Assembly: GCA_964551295.1 (NCBI GenBank)
Contig: CAZKDJ010000034.1
Coordinates: 1-28,992, forward strand
Direction of reading: 5' to 3'
Source: JAFGED01 sp964551295
GTDB taxonomy: Bacteria; Chloroflexota; Anaerolineae; B4-G1
DNA: 28,992 bases
Below the pieces are notes generated by a model that saw only the letters and a program-made list of their open reading frames with translations, searched no databases and was not told the DNA's origin. Positions 1-6,224 of the stretch are shown here, one piece after another (the first letter of the stretch is position 1; each line of letters begins with the position of its first letter). The position numbers and the translations under genes are program-made.

Positions 1-323
1 GTGACGCCGATGGGGTTGGGGCGGCGCGGGCTGCGCAGGGCAAAGACCCCGCGTCGTGGGCGGCTCCTGTCGCCCTGGGGGTGCTGAAGCAGGTCAAAGC
101 CCTGGGAGCGGTGAAAGCAAAAGACGACCATCACCCGCCGGCCTGGCTTCAACCCCTTCAGTCCCTCCGTCAGGGATGGATCGAGGACGATCCGCGACGC
201 GACGGCCCGGATCTGGGGCGGCGGCGCTGGCTCGTCGAAATCGTTCTCCACGCGGCCGATCGCACGGTAGACAATCGAGCGTCCTCCATCCGCCCCCCAT
301 TCCAGTCGTGGGTCATCCGTCAT
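1..323 (-). CDS. trmO: tRNA (N6-threonylcarbamoyladenosine37-N6)-methyltransferase, C-terminus cut by window edge
   Basis: Partial gene, about 107 codons visible, running off the left edge. Translation from the ATG at 323 gives a TsaA/TrmO (YaeB) N-terminal domain: a YRAIGRVENDF start of the first strand, a run of prolines followed by a basic-hydrophobic strand, LTEGLKGLKPG, the strand VMVVFCFHRS, and near the edge the family signature GVFALRSPRRPNPIGV. In characterised homologues this domain uses S-adenosylmethionine to methylate t6A37 of tRNA-Thr. The start is preceded by a purine-rich GAGGTAAGG. It lies 19 bp downstream of def on the same strand, so the two are probably co-transcribed. The family assignment is strong from the RSPRRPNPIG motif. 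Whether the C-terminal domain is intact cannot be seen. Confidence 0.9.
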   Translation of the reverse strand, partial: MTDDPRLEWGADGGRSIVYRAIGRVENDFDEPAPPPQIRAVASRIVLDPSLTEGLKGLKPGRRVMVVFCFHRSQGFDLLQHPQGDRSRPRRGVFALRSPRRPNPIGV

Positions 324-342
324 TCTGGCCTTACCTCTGGTA

Positions 343-912
343 TCAGAAAGAAGGCGAGATATCAGCCGCCACCGGCACGCGCACCAACTCGCCGTTTTCG
401 CCCTCGCGCACCCGGTACAGGTCCTCGATACTCTCGACGCGGTCGATGAAAAGCACGCCGTCCAGGTGATCTATCTCGTGATGCACCACCACCGCGTCAA
501 AGCCCTCAAAGAGCCGGTCGAAGGGATGGCCCGCCTCGTCCAGGCCCGTTACCCGCAAATGGTGCGGGCGCACGGTCTCACCGTAGAGGCCGGGGAAGCT
601 GAGGCAGCCGTCAAAGTCCCTTTTTTCGTCTCCCGCTTCCACGATCTGCGGGTCGATCAAGGCGATGGGCGGATCGGGTTCCTGTATGTTTCCCTCGTCA
701 TCCTTCCCGCCGCCCAAGCGAACCACCACCACCCGGCTATGCACGTCAATCTGGGGGGCGGCCAGACCGATGCCATCCGTGTGGTCGTTCAGCGTGTCCT
801 TCAAATCCCGCGCCAGCTTTTTGATCCGCCGGGTGACGCGCCTAACCGGCCGGCTCTTTTTGCGCAGAGCTGCCTCGTTTTCGAGATATAGTACGATGTC
901 TCTAACAGCCAT
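343..912 (-). CDS. def: Peptide deformylase
   Basis: Cytosolic metalloenzyme that removes the N-formyl group from nascent polypeptides. All three family motifs are present: GIGLAAPQ (residues 47-54), DGCLS (101-105, usually EGCLS) and HEIDH (145-149). C103, H145 and H149 should bind the metal and E146 should be the catalytic base. The 189-aa length is normal for a bacterial deformylase. The Glu-to-Asp change in the middle motif is conservative. The C-terminal tail after HEIDHLDG is of ordinary length. It sits 40 bp downstream of the MBL hydrolase gene and 19 bp upstream of trmO on the same strand, so it may be read from the same transcript, although no fmt gene is present here. Confidence 0.95.
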   Translation of the reverse strand: MAVRDIVLYLENEAALRKKSRPVRRVTRRIKKLARDLKDTLNDHTDGIGLAAPQIDVHSRVVVVRLGGGKDDEGNIQEPDPPIALIDPQIVEAGDEKRDFDGCLSFPGLYGETVRPHHLRVTGLDEAGHPFDRLFEGFDAVVVHHEIDHLDGVLFIDRVESIEDLYRVREGENGELVRVPVAADISPSF

Positions 913-952
913 AGCTTGTCTTTTCTCTTATTGTTGGAAACCTTGATCACGC

Positions 953-1783
953 TCAAAACGCCACGACCGTCCCCGCCGGGCAGGGACTCACGATGGACGG
1001 GCCCAGGGTCTGCGTCAGGGCGACGAAGGCCGCTTCGCCGGTGCAGTGATTCGGGTACACGTGCTGCACGGATTCCATGTCCATCAGTGCCTCGCCGACG
1101 TGCTGTAAATAGTCTGCGGTGGCATTGGTCAGGTGCAGGCCGCCGGCGATGGTCACGATGGGCTGCTCAAAAGTGCGCTGTACGTGTGCCAGCGTGTTGA
1201 GCAGGCCGGCGTGGCAGCAGCCACACAGCAACATCAGCCGGTCGTCCATCGCTAGCACCAGCGCCATATCGTCGCGGTAAGGGTCAGGGACAAGGGCGTC
1301 GCCCTCGCGCGCCCAATGGTGGTCACTGCTGCCCTCTGGCTCCGGGCGCGGCGCAATCTCGCCCGTCGTCCACACGCCCGGGATGATCTCTTGCGGTTCG
1401 GCGCTCAACTTTAGCGCCAAGGCAGCGACCAAGTCCTCCCTGGTTAGCGAAAGGCCAATGTGCCGTAGCTTTTTTCCCCGACCCGAGAACCGTTCCCGGA
1501 AGAGATCGGGGCTGGCGTGGAGAGAGATGCCGGGGCGAACGCGCGTCAGCAGCGCCGACAGGCCCCCGGTGTGGTCGTAGTGCGCGTGGCTGATGACCAG
1601 CGCGTCCAGCGTCAGCGGGTCCACATCCAGCGACTTTAGGTTATGCAACAACACCGTGCCGCTCTGGCCGGTGTCGAAGAGCACACGCCCGGCCTCCGTC
1701 TCGATCAAGAATGCCAAGCCGTGCTCACCCCAAAAATGGGAGCTGCGCTGAACGGTATTGTCAACCACGCAGGTTACGTCCAT
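953..1783 (-). CDS. MBL-fold metallohydrolase (COG1237 type)
   Basis: 276-aa metallo-beta-lactamase-fold protein. The metal-binding signature HAHYDHTGG begins at residue 66, and further metal-ligand regions appear as CGCCHAGLLN and, near the C-terminus, YPNHCTGE. The CGCCHAG stretch and the N-terminal VVDNT/FDTGQSG pattern are typical of the COG1237 group, often annotated as related to the methanopterin-pathway dihydropterin synthase. The substrate is unknown. It has no signal peptide or membrane segment. It follows the zinc-ribbon gene after a strong intercistronic hairpin and precedes def by 40 bp. COG1237 proteins are often found beside small iron-sulfur and zinc proteins in anaerobes, which fits this neighbourhood; the functional link is inference. 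Confidence 0.88.
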   Translation of the reverse strand: MDVTCVVDNTVQRSSHFWGEHGLAFLIETEAGRVLFDTGQSGTVLLHNLKSLDVDPLTLDALVISHAHYDHTGGLSALLTRVRPGISLHASPDLFRERFSGRGKKLRHIGLSLTREDLVAALALKLSAEPQEIIPGVWTTGEIAPRPEPEGSSDHHWAREGDALVPDPYRDDMALVLAMDDRLMLLCGCCHAGLLNTLAHVQRTFEQPIVTIAGGLHLTNATADYLQHVGEALMDMESVQHVYPNHCTGEAAFVALTQTLGPSIVSPCPAGTVVAF

Positions 1784-1814
1784 TGCTCATCTCTCGATAT
1801 GCCAACCGGAGTTG

Positions 1815-1847
1815 GCCCTCCCGGAGACTTGTGCTCTCCGGGAGGGC
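1815..1847 (-). terminator. Strong intercistronic hairpin
   Basis: Perfect 13-bp stem (GCCCTCCCGGAGA with its complement) and a 7-nt loop, located between the stop of the zinc-ribbon gene (1862) and the start of the MBL gene (1783). There is no U-tract on the minus strand, so it may attenuate or stabilise mRNA rather than fully terminate. Confidence 0.6.
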
Positions 1848-1861
1848 ATGCGGTTTCCCGT

Positions 1862-2068
1862 TTATTGGCGCGTCATTGGCGCGCCGCACTTGGGACACTT
1901 TTTCTGGTAACAAGGCTGACCGGCGACGTGCGGCTCTGTGTGCCCACAACTGGGGCAGACGCAGTCGCCGCCCGGTCCGGCGGCCTTGGAGCCACCCATA
2001 CGACCGGGTCCTCGTCCGCCGCCGCGACCAGCGCCGTCGCCGCGTCCACCTCCACGACCTCGACCCAT
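1862..2068 (-). CDS. Small glycine/arginine-rich protein with C-terminal zinc ribbon
   Basis: 68-aa protein: residues 1-35 are almost entirely Gly, Arg, Ala and Met (MGRGRGGGRGDG...), followed by a compact zinc ribbon with CVCPSCGH and KKCPKCGAP knuckles and an additional Cys between them (QPCYQKK). The ATG at 2068 is chosen over the in-frame GTG at 2077 because AAGGAGGTGA overlaps that GTG and lies correctly spaced for the ATG. Similar short proteins accompany DUF5320, ferredoxin and NifX/Mrp-type genes in anaerobes, where a role in metal or Fe-S handling is assumed but unproven. It follows the ferredoxin gene by 64 bp. Confidence 0.8.
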   Translation of the reverse strand: MGRGRGGGRGDGAGRGGGRGPGRMGGSKAAGPGGDCVCPSCGHTEPHVAGQPCYQKKCPKCGAPMTRQ

Positions 2069-2132
2069 CTCAATCACCTCCTTCTGTTCTGATCATTCTT
2101 CCAATCCAATGGTAAATCGCTTGTCCATCCTC

Positions 2133-2597
2133 TCAACCCCCTCTGCCCCGGCGGCGCGCCCGGCGTCCCCGGCCTCCGCGGCCGGCAGTGCCTCCGCTTT
2201 CCGCTGTAGGCGAGGACCTCGCAGCAGGCGACCCGGCCTCCGCGGCTGGCCGCATCAGCCAGCGCCCCACGGCGCGGGCTAGCACTCTCCCAACCCGCGC
2301 CAACAGACCCACGCCGGTAGCGACGGCGACGGCCCCGGCGGTCTCTGCCAGCGGGCTGGGCTGTCGGACGGCGGGGGCTGGTCGCTCTAGGACGGGGACA
2401 AGTTCGCCCTGAACCACGGGCTGGATGGCGCCCTCCGGACAGGCCTCCGCACAGGCCTCACAGCCGGTGCACGTTTCCTCGTTCACGCGCGCTTTGCCCT
2501 CTATCAGAGCCATCGCCCCGACGGGGCACACGTCAACGCACGCGCTACAGCCCGTACAGCGAGCTACATCTACCCACACCGTTTGTCTTTTCATCAT
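2133..2597 (-). CDS. Ferredoxin-type protein with two 4Fe-4S clusters and RG-rich tail
   Basis: 154-aa protein starting MMKRQTVWVD. Two complete CxxCxxCxxxCP motifs (C14-C24 and C43-C53) predict two 4Fe-4S clusters of the bacterial ferredoxin type, so it is probably a cytosolic or membrane-associated electron carrier. The part after residue 65 is unusual for a ferredoxin: a Pro/Val linker, an alanine-rich hydrophobic segment (GAVAVATGVGLLARV), and a very basic Arg/Gly tail. The tail resembles the glycine-arginine region of the neighbouring zinc-ribbon protein. The start at 2597 (or ATG 2594) follows AGGAG; the in-frame GTG at 2612 lies upstream of this ribosome site and is unlikely. Neighbours suggest a redox or metallocluster role. 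Confidence 0.88.
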   Translation of the reverse strand: MMKRQTVWVDVARCTGCSACVDVCPVGAMALIEGKARVNEETCTGCEACAEACPEGAIQPVVQGELVPVLERPAPAVRQPSPLAETAGAVAVATGVGLLARVGRVLARAVGRWLMRPAAEAGSPAARSSPTAESGGTAGRGGRGRRARRRGRGG

Positions 2598-2661
2598 TCT
2601 ATCTCCTGACACCTAACTCGAACAAGCCGGACCCGAAGAGGCCAGGCTGTCAAGCCAGACG

Positions 2662-2790
2662 CTACCACCCAATATGGGACAGACTCTTGCCTTCCACCGT
2701 CATCTTATCGTCGTCCATCAATCCTTCGCGCCTCACGCGTCCCCATAGGCGGGCGAGTTGGCCCGGTGTTACTTTTTCGAATTCGCCCAT
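2662..2790 (-). CDS. Possible 42-aa protein overlapping the selenoprotein 3' end
   Basis: Short ORF from ATG 2790 to TAG 2662, beginning MGEFEKVTPGQLARLWGR and ending KSLSHIGW. It overlaps the last 22 bases of the redox-protein gene in another frame and is followed, 65 bp on, by the ferredoxin start. A purine-rich GAAGGCTGA lies just before the ATG. The amphipathic composition with a mix of acidic, basic and aromatic residues looks protein-like rather than random, and it fills an otherwise empty 170-bp gap in the operon. No family is recognised. It may be a small conserved partner of the selenoprotein, or a chance frame. Confidence 0.5.
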   Translation of the reverse strand: MGEFEKVTPGQLARLWGRVRREGLMDDDKMTVEGKSLSHIGW

Positions 2791-3224
2791 TCAGCCTTCG
2801 CGAGCAACTCTAGGAGAATCGCCGCCGCCCGCTCGACCAGCACGGCGCAAGAGCCCAGGCCGCCTGCCGCGTAGATCGCTTTCTCTCGCAGCCTGGCGCA
2901 CTGCGTGTCACCGAACTCGGCCAGGAAGCGCTGCCTGTAGCGGGTGGCGAGTGTGAGAGCCGGCCGGTCGCTCTCGCCCAACCGCGTGCGCCCGAGTAAT
3001 CCGCCGATGACGAGCACGCCGCCGCTCAACGCGCCGCACATCTCTTGCTGCGTATCGCCCACGCCGCCCGCAAAGCCGGTCGCCATCCGCGCACACTCCG
3101 AACTTGGATTATCCAGTACGTGCTCGCCCACGACGAGCAACATGGCCTCCGCTCAGTGGTAGCCCTGCCGGACCAGGTCGCCGGCTCGCGCGGCCACCTC
3201 TCCTGACGCAGAATCCTCAGTCAT
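2769..3224 (-). CDS. C-GCAxxG-C-C family redox protein, predicted selenoprotein (UGA = Sec24)
   Basis: 151-aa protein if the in-frame TGA at 3155-3153 is read as selenocysteine. The family (PF09719) has four invariant cysteines; here they correspond to U24 (context GYH-U-AEAM), C63 in CGALSG, C109 in TQCARL and C126 in GSCAVLVE. The TGA falls exactly on the first invariant Cys, and good coding sequence continues on both sides: 23 codons from the ATG at 3224, which has AGAGGA seven bases upstream, and 127 codons after it. A hairpin suitable as a bacterial SECIS follows the UGA. Initiation at the downstream ATG (3143) would leave out the redox-active N-terminus. Sec at this position is plausible for the family from what I recall. 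A nonsense mutation is the alternative. It is probably a cytosolic thiol/selenol redox protein. Nothing from the selABC machinery is in the window. Confidence 0.82.
3118..3143 (-). promoter_or_regulatory. Candidate bacterial SECIS hairpin
   Basis: Minus-strand stem TGCTCG / CGAGCA (3139-3134 and 3126-3121) closes a 7-nt loop TCGTGGG. It can be extended by three pairs (one G-U) past a single bulged U at 3140. The loop starts 19 nt after the UGA, inside the 16-37 nt range known for bacterial SECIS elements. If the top pair opens, the loop begins with G, as the published consensus requires. Confidence 0.65.
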
Positions 3225-3305
3225 CTAGCCATCCTCTCTTTTTCCGCCACCTGCTGAAATGGCTACGTGTTCGTTCATTTGCGTTCCCTATGGTGAAGGG
3301 TATAA

Positions 3306-3472
3306 TCGAATTGGGTGTGTTTCAAATGAGTTAGGCAAGACCTCGGAGGTCTTGTGAGATGTGTTTTCAGGCTCAAAAACTGCCCAAATCGGCGCTCTTG
3401 GGCAAGCAAATGCCCGGTAAAGACCTCCGAGGTCTAGAACTGCAACTGAAATGAAACACACCCACTCGAATT
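3306..3472. mobile_element. MITE-like inverted-repeat element with 7-bp direct repeats
   Basis: About 153 bp (3313-3465) bounded by inverted repeats GGGTGTGTTTCA (3313-3324) and its complement (3452-3463). TCGAATT occurs as a direct repeat immediately outside on both sides (3306-3312 and 3466-3472), as expected for a target duplication. Just inside each arm is a palindrome: AAGACCTC-G-GAGGTCTT (3337-3353) and AGACCTC-C-GAGGTCT (3421-3435). There is no credible ORF inside, so it would need a transposase in trans. It sits between the DUF5320 genes and the selenoprotein gene and may insulate them. Confidence 0.65.
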
Positions 3473-3539
3473 TACCGACTGGGCGAGGCGCCAGGTGCCT
3501 CATTTGTGGTTGCCATAGGTCCCTCGTTCGGTCAGCGCC

Positions 3540-3580
3540 CGGGGCGGGTGGCTAAGCTTATGGCGCCGTCACCCGCCCCG
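3540..3580 (-). terminator. Hairpin downstream of DUF5320 gene
   Basis: 11-bp perfect stem CGGGGCGGGTG / CACCCGCCCCG with a 19-nt loop, starting 19 bases after the DUF5320 stop codon. No U-run follows. It probably ends or attenuates the padR-DUF5320 transcript ahead of the inverted-repeat element. Confidence 0.5.
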
Positions 3581-3598
3581 ATGTATCCCTGTGTGTGG

Positions 3599-3979
3599 TT
3601 ATTCCTTCTTCTCGAGTTCCGCGATGCGCTGGCTGATGGCCTCCAGTTCTTCCTTCAACATCTCAGCCTGCGACTTGAGGAACTCGGTCTCCTGCTCCGG
3701 GGTAGGTGGTGCCCCATAAGGGCCATACGCTGCAGCCGGGGGTGCTCCCCAGGCCGGCGCGTACCCGTAGCGGGCCCAACCGGGCAGACCGGTGGCGTAA
3801 TACATGTGGCGCCAACCGCGACCCCGCCCCCAGCCTCCGCCCCGGCTCCAGCCCATGCCAAAGCCCCGGCCGGGCATCGGATTTGCATAGCCGGGCGCGC
3901 CGGATCCGGCGCAGTAGCCGGCCCCGCGTCCGGTCATCGGTCCCATGCCCCTGGGTCCAGTTCCATCTCCTGCTGGCAT
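3599..3979 (-). CDS. DUF5320 family protein with C-terminal coiled coil
   Basis: 126-aa protein opening MPAGDGTGPRGMGPMTGRG, the signature of DUF5320 proteins, followed by a Gly/Tyr/Trp-rich middle (GYCAGSGAPGY, WSRGGGWGRGRGWRH) and a charged helical tail (about residues 94-126) predicted to form a coiled coil. The function of the family is unknown; members cluster with NifX/Mrp-like and ferredoxin genes in anaerobes. The start at 3979 is supported by GGAGG about ten bases upstream. It is the second of two DUF5320 genes in tandem (47-bp gap) behind a PadR regulator, so all three are likely one transcript. Confidence 0.85.
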   Translation of the reverse strand: MPAGDGTGPRGMGPMTGRGAGYCAGSGAPGYANPMPGRGFGMGWSRGGGWGRGRGWRHMYYATGLPGWARYGYAPAWGAPPAAAYGPYGAPPTPEQETEFLKSQAEMLKEELEAISQRIAELEKKE

Positions 3980-4026
3980 CTCGTCTCACCTCCTTCTTTT
4001 AGATTAAAGTGCTTCACTCATTGCGA

Positions 4027-4263
4027 TTACCATCGTCCGCGTCCGCGTCCGCGCCCCCGGAAGCCCCGGCCCAACCACCAGCGCGGACGACCCAAGCTGT
4101 AGGCGGCCGGACGGCCTCTGTAGTACGGCTGCGCCGGAGGCGCATAGGGGGCCCGGTATGGAGTGTATCCGGTGTACGTGCGGCCATACGGGGCGCACCA
4201 GCCGCGCCCTCCGCCCGTCATCGGCCCCATTCCGGCCGGTCCGGTTCCATCGAATCCTGGCAT
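4027..4263 (-). CDS. DUF5320 family protein, short form
   Basis: 78-aa protein starting MPGFDGTGPAGMGPMTGGG, the same N-terminal signature as its downstream neighbour but without the coiled-coil tail. The rest is rich in Gly, Pro, Tyr and Arg (TYTGYTPYRAPYAPP, then GRGFRGRGRGRGRW). The start at 4263 follows GAGGAGGTGA; an upstream in-frame start at 4305 would place this ribosome site inside the coding region and is rejected. It lies 103 bp downstream of padR. Function unknown. Two paralogues side by side suggest they act together or form hetero-oligomers, which is inference. Confidence 0.82.
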   Translation of the reverse strand: MPGFDGTGPAGMGPMTGGGRGWCAPYGRTYTGYTPYRAPYAPPAQPYYRGRPAAYSLGRPRWWLGRGFRGRGRGRGRW

Positions 4264-4366
4264 TTCACTCACCTCCTCGTGTGGTATCAATCGTACACCA
4301 GTCACGTCTCGTCGTTCGTCAAGCGTGTCATTGGCAGACTGGCTGTTTTTTCTGCTTTACAACGCA

Positions 4367-4750
4367 TCAATGGTGCTCACCTTCGCCTTTCTCCATGTGA
4401 AGACGGTACGCCCCCACGAGGCGATCAAGCATATTGCGGGTTTCATCCAACTCCCGTACCCACATAGCCAGCACCTCGTCCCCCGGGGCGGTGATGTGAT
4501 AGACGCGGCGGGGTGGCCCCTGGGTCTGTTCCTCGTCCCACGTCGAAGCGACCCATCCTCGTGCTTCCATATCGCGCAACGCCCGGTAGATGACGCTGGG
4601 GGCGATCTCTCCCAGGCCGAACTCCTCCAACCGCTCCAGAAGGGTGTAGCCGTGGGCCGGCTCGCGGTGCAGGAGCAGGAGCAGCGCCGACTCCCGCATC
4701 CCCCTCGTCCGGCGACCCCATCTCCGTCTTCTCTGCCCTTGTCCTCGCAT
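4367..4750 (-). CDS. PadR family transcriptional regulator
   Basis: 127-aa protein with a PadR-type winged helix: ESALLLLLHREPAHGYTLLE (from residue 20), then IAPSVIYRALRDMEARGWV and the wing region with PPRRVYHITAPGDEVL. A C-terminal helix (about 88-127) should form the dimer. A basic N-terminal extension (RGQGQRRRRWGRR) is unusual. PadR proteins normally repress their own operon and respond to small ligands or redox stress. Here the gene is first in a run of DUF5320, redox and ferredoxin genes and has an operator-like dyad over its own promoter, so autoregulation of this cluster is the likely role. Confidence 0.88.
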   Translation of the reverse strand: MRGQGQRRRRWGRRTRGMRESALLLLLHREPAHGYTLLERLEEFGLGEIAPSVIYRALRDMEARGWVASTWDEEQTQGPPRRVYHITAPGDEVLAMWVRELDETRNMLDRLVGAYRLHMEKGEGEHH

Positions 4751-4793
4751 CTTTACTTTTTCCTCGTAGGGTCAACGATCCCTATGCAGGCGT

Positions 4794-4822
4794 AGTATAT
4801 CACACTATGTACAAGATGTCAA
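4794..4822 (-). promoter_or_regulatory. Sigma-70-type promoter of the padR operon
   Basis: Minus strand -35 TTGACA (4822-4817), a 17-bp spacer, and -10 TATACT (4799-4794), ending 43 bp before the padR ATG. Near-consensus in both boxes and in spacing. Confidence 0.85.
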
Positions 4823-4826
4823 TAGT
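4804..4826. promoter_or_regulatory. Candidate PadR operator dyad
   Basis: Imperfect inverted repeat ACTATTGACA-TCT-TGTACATAGT (minus strand), with 8 of 10 arm positions complementary. It covers the -35 box and most of the spacer of the padR promoter, a position suited to autorepression. Confidence 0.5.
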
Positions 4827-4939
4827 TAAACTGCACATAGATAAACTTTGCAGATAAAGCAAATCGGGTAGTCTTTTGCTTCCTAAACTCAGCGCCGAAG
4901 GGACATCGGCCAAGTTGCCTGGGCAGGGCACAAGGCCAG

Positions 4940-5086
4940 TTGACGTTTCCTGGCATCTATGGTACATTCGCTCGCGTCGAGGTGGCGATAGACAGACCGT
5001 TTGAGATCATTGGCATCGAGTGGAAGGCGCTGACCAAGCAGATCAGCGCTGCTGTTGAGATCATTCGCCAGACACTGGAAGATTGA
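4940..5086 (+). pseudogene. Gene remnant encoding about 48 residues
   Basis: An open stretch ending in TGA at 5084-5086 encodes LTFPGIYGTFARV..., then DRPFEIIGIEWKAL and a C-terminal helix with AAVEIIRQTLED. Composition and codon use look like real protein, but there is no convincing start codon or ribosome site; the frame runs open upstream only to a stop near 4845. It may be the C-terminal tail of a decayed gene. I do not recognise the family. The rest of 4827-5157 holds nothing else I can support. Confidence 0.4.
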
Positions 5087-5157
5087 CCGCTCTTCGGTTC
5101 GGCTGTATTCCTATTTCTGATATGATGCCGGGCGGGCGTTGACCGTGAGGGAGAACG

Positions 5158-5712
5158 ATGTCTTTGGATGGGGCAGAACTTGTTGCACGGTACAGGGCCG
5201 GGGAGCGTGACTTTTCCCGCGCTCACTTTAGTTTCGCTGACCTCAGCGGGGTCGACCTGCGCGGGATCGGCCTGAGCGGGGCAAAGCTCGTCGACGTGGA
5301 CCTACGCAGCGCCAAACTGGCAGGGGCCGATCTCAGTTGGGCTAGTCTGCTGGGTGTCAACCTGGCGAGAGCGGATTTGGCCGGGGCCAAGATGAGCCGG
5401 GCAGTTCTGCACGGGGCTGATCTGCGCTGGGCGAACCTGAGGGGAGCCGATCTGGAGGAGAGTATCCTGGGTGTCGCCGACCTGAGCCGGGCTGACTTGA
5501 GGGATGCCAACCTGTGCCGGGTCGATCTGGAGCGGGCCAATCTGACGAAGGCCGATCTGCGCGAGGCCGACTTGCGCGAGGCTCATCTGAGGGGTGCCAC
5601 CTTGGACGGCGCCAATCTGGCGCGGGCGCGGGTGACCTCCGAGCAACTGACCCAGACCCGATCTCTCGAGGGAACAATCCTGCCCGACGGCACGCGGCAC
5701 GCGTCAATCTGA
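5158..5712 (+). CDS. Pentapeptide-repeat protein
   Basis: 184-aa protein. After an N-terminal helix (ELVARYRAGERDF) residues 19-158 are a continuous run of about 28 A(D/N)LxX pentapeptides (such as GADLR, RADLA, EANLT-like units), which fold as a right-handed quadrilateral beta helix. A short tail with SEQLTQTRSLEG ends the protein, a common ending in this family, often tied to membrane association or DNA mimicry. The start is preceded by GAGGGAGAACG. It stands alone on the plus strand between the padR operon and a convergent FtsB-like gene. A DNA-mimic or scaffold role is possible but cannot be decided from sequence. Confidence 0.9.
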   Translation: MSLDGAELVARYRAGERDFSRAHFSFADLSGVDLRGIGLSGAKLVDVDLRSAKLAGADLSWASLLGVNLARADLAGAKMSRAVLHGADLRWANLRGADLEESILGVADLSRADLRDANLCRVDLERANLTKADLREADLREAHLRGATLDGANLARARVTSEQLTQTRSLEGTILPDGTRHASI

Positions 5713-5780
5713 GCTATGTCGGGCCGCGATGTGACGCTAGAAGGCAATACCGGTCGGTCTCTTTCTTTGTGGCGCGCCTG

Positions 5781-5798
5781 ACGCTTTAATAGAAGCGT
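5781..5798. terminator. Small hairpin between convergent genes
   Basis: ACGCTT-TAATAG-AAGCGT, a 6-bp perfect stem located between the ends of the pentapeptide gene (5712) and the FtsB-like gene (5805). Without a U-tract it is a weak terminator candidate. Confidence 0.3.
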
Positions 5799-5804
5799 GC
5801 ACGA

Positions 5805-6131
5805 TCAATCGTTTTGTTCAGTGGAGGGATACTCGTCTGCATCGGTGATCATCACGACGACGATCTCTCCAACCTTGGCCATACGTGCCTCGGTTCGAGC
5901 CCAGTACTCCACGTACTCGTCGGACTGGACGTACTCCAGTTGGGCAGTCAGACCGTCGTGGTGATCCTGTTCGACCTTTACCTCTTGCTCCAGTTGTGTT
6001 TCCTCTTGCTGCATCTGGCGCGCGAGTATCAGTTGCTGGCTGAATCCCCAGGTGATGGCTCCTGCGATCGCGAGGATGACGACACCGGCAACGATGGTAG
6101 CAAGCCGTTGGCTGGATTTGAGCAATGGCAT
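5805..6131 (-). CDS. FtsB/DivIC-like septum formation initiator family protein
   Basis: 108-aa bitopic membrane protein: a short cytoplasmic N-terminus (MPLLKSSQR), one membrane segment (residues about 10-30), an extracytoplasmic coiled coil rich in Gln and Glu (about 31-65) and the family's ending pattern DEYVEYWARTEARMAKVGEIVVV. This order is typical of FtsB/DivIC proteins, which link the divisome subcomplexes during septation. Downstream of the coil the acidic tail (ITDADEYPSTEQND) is not diagnostic. It has an AGGGG ribosome site and stands alone, convergent with the pentapeptide gene. A divisome role is inferred from architecture, as no division genes are adjacent. Confidence 0.75.
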   Translation of the reverse strand: MPLLKSSQRLATIVAGVVILAIAGAITWGFSQQLILARQMQQEETQLEQEVKVEQDHHDGLTAQLEYVQSDEYVEYWARTEARMAKVGEIVVVMITDADEYPSTEQND

Positions 6132-6224
6132 GGGACACCCCTGTGGTTCGACTTTTGCGGCTGGGATGAAACTATGACTAAGCTAATGATACTTTGTTTC
6201 CCGCGGGGCGTCAAGGAGGATCGT

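Noticed and set aside
2075..2077. GTG start for the zinc-ribbon protein
   Set aside because: It lies inside the AAGGAGGTGA ribosome-binding site of the ATG at 2068.
3288..3503. 71-codon minus-strand frame over the MITE-like element
   Set aside because: It spans both inverted repeats and both flanks; the sequence is low in protein character and has no ribosome site.
5210..5640. Apparent 15-bp periodic DNA repeat
   Set aside because: Fully explained by the pentapeptide-repeat protein; the period is five codons and the units diverge at third positions.
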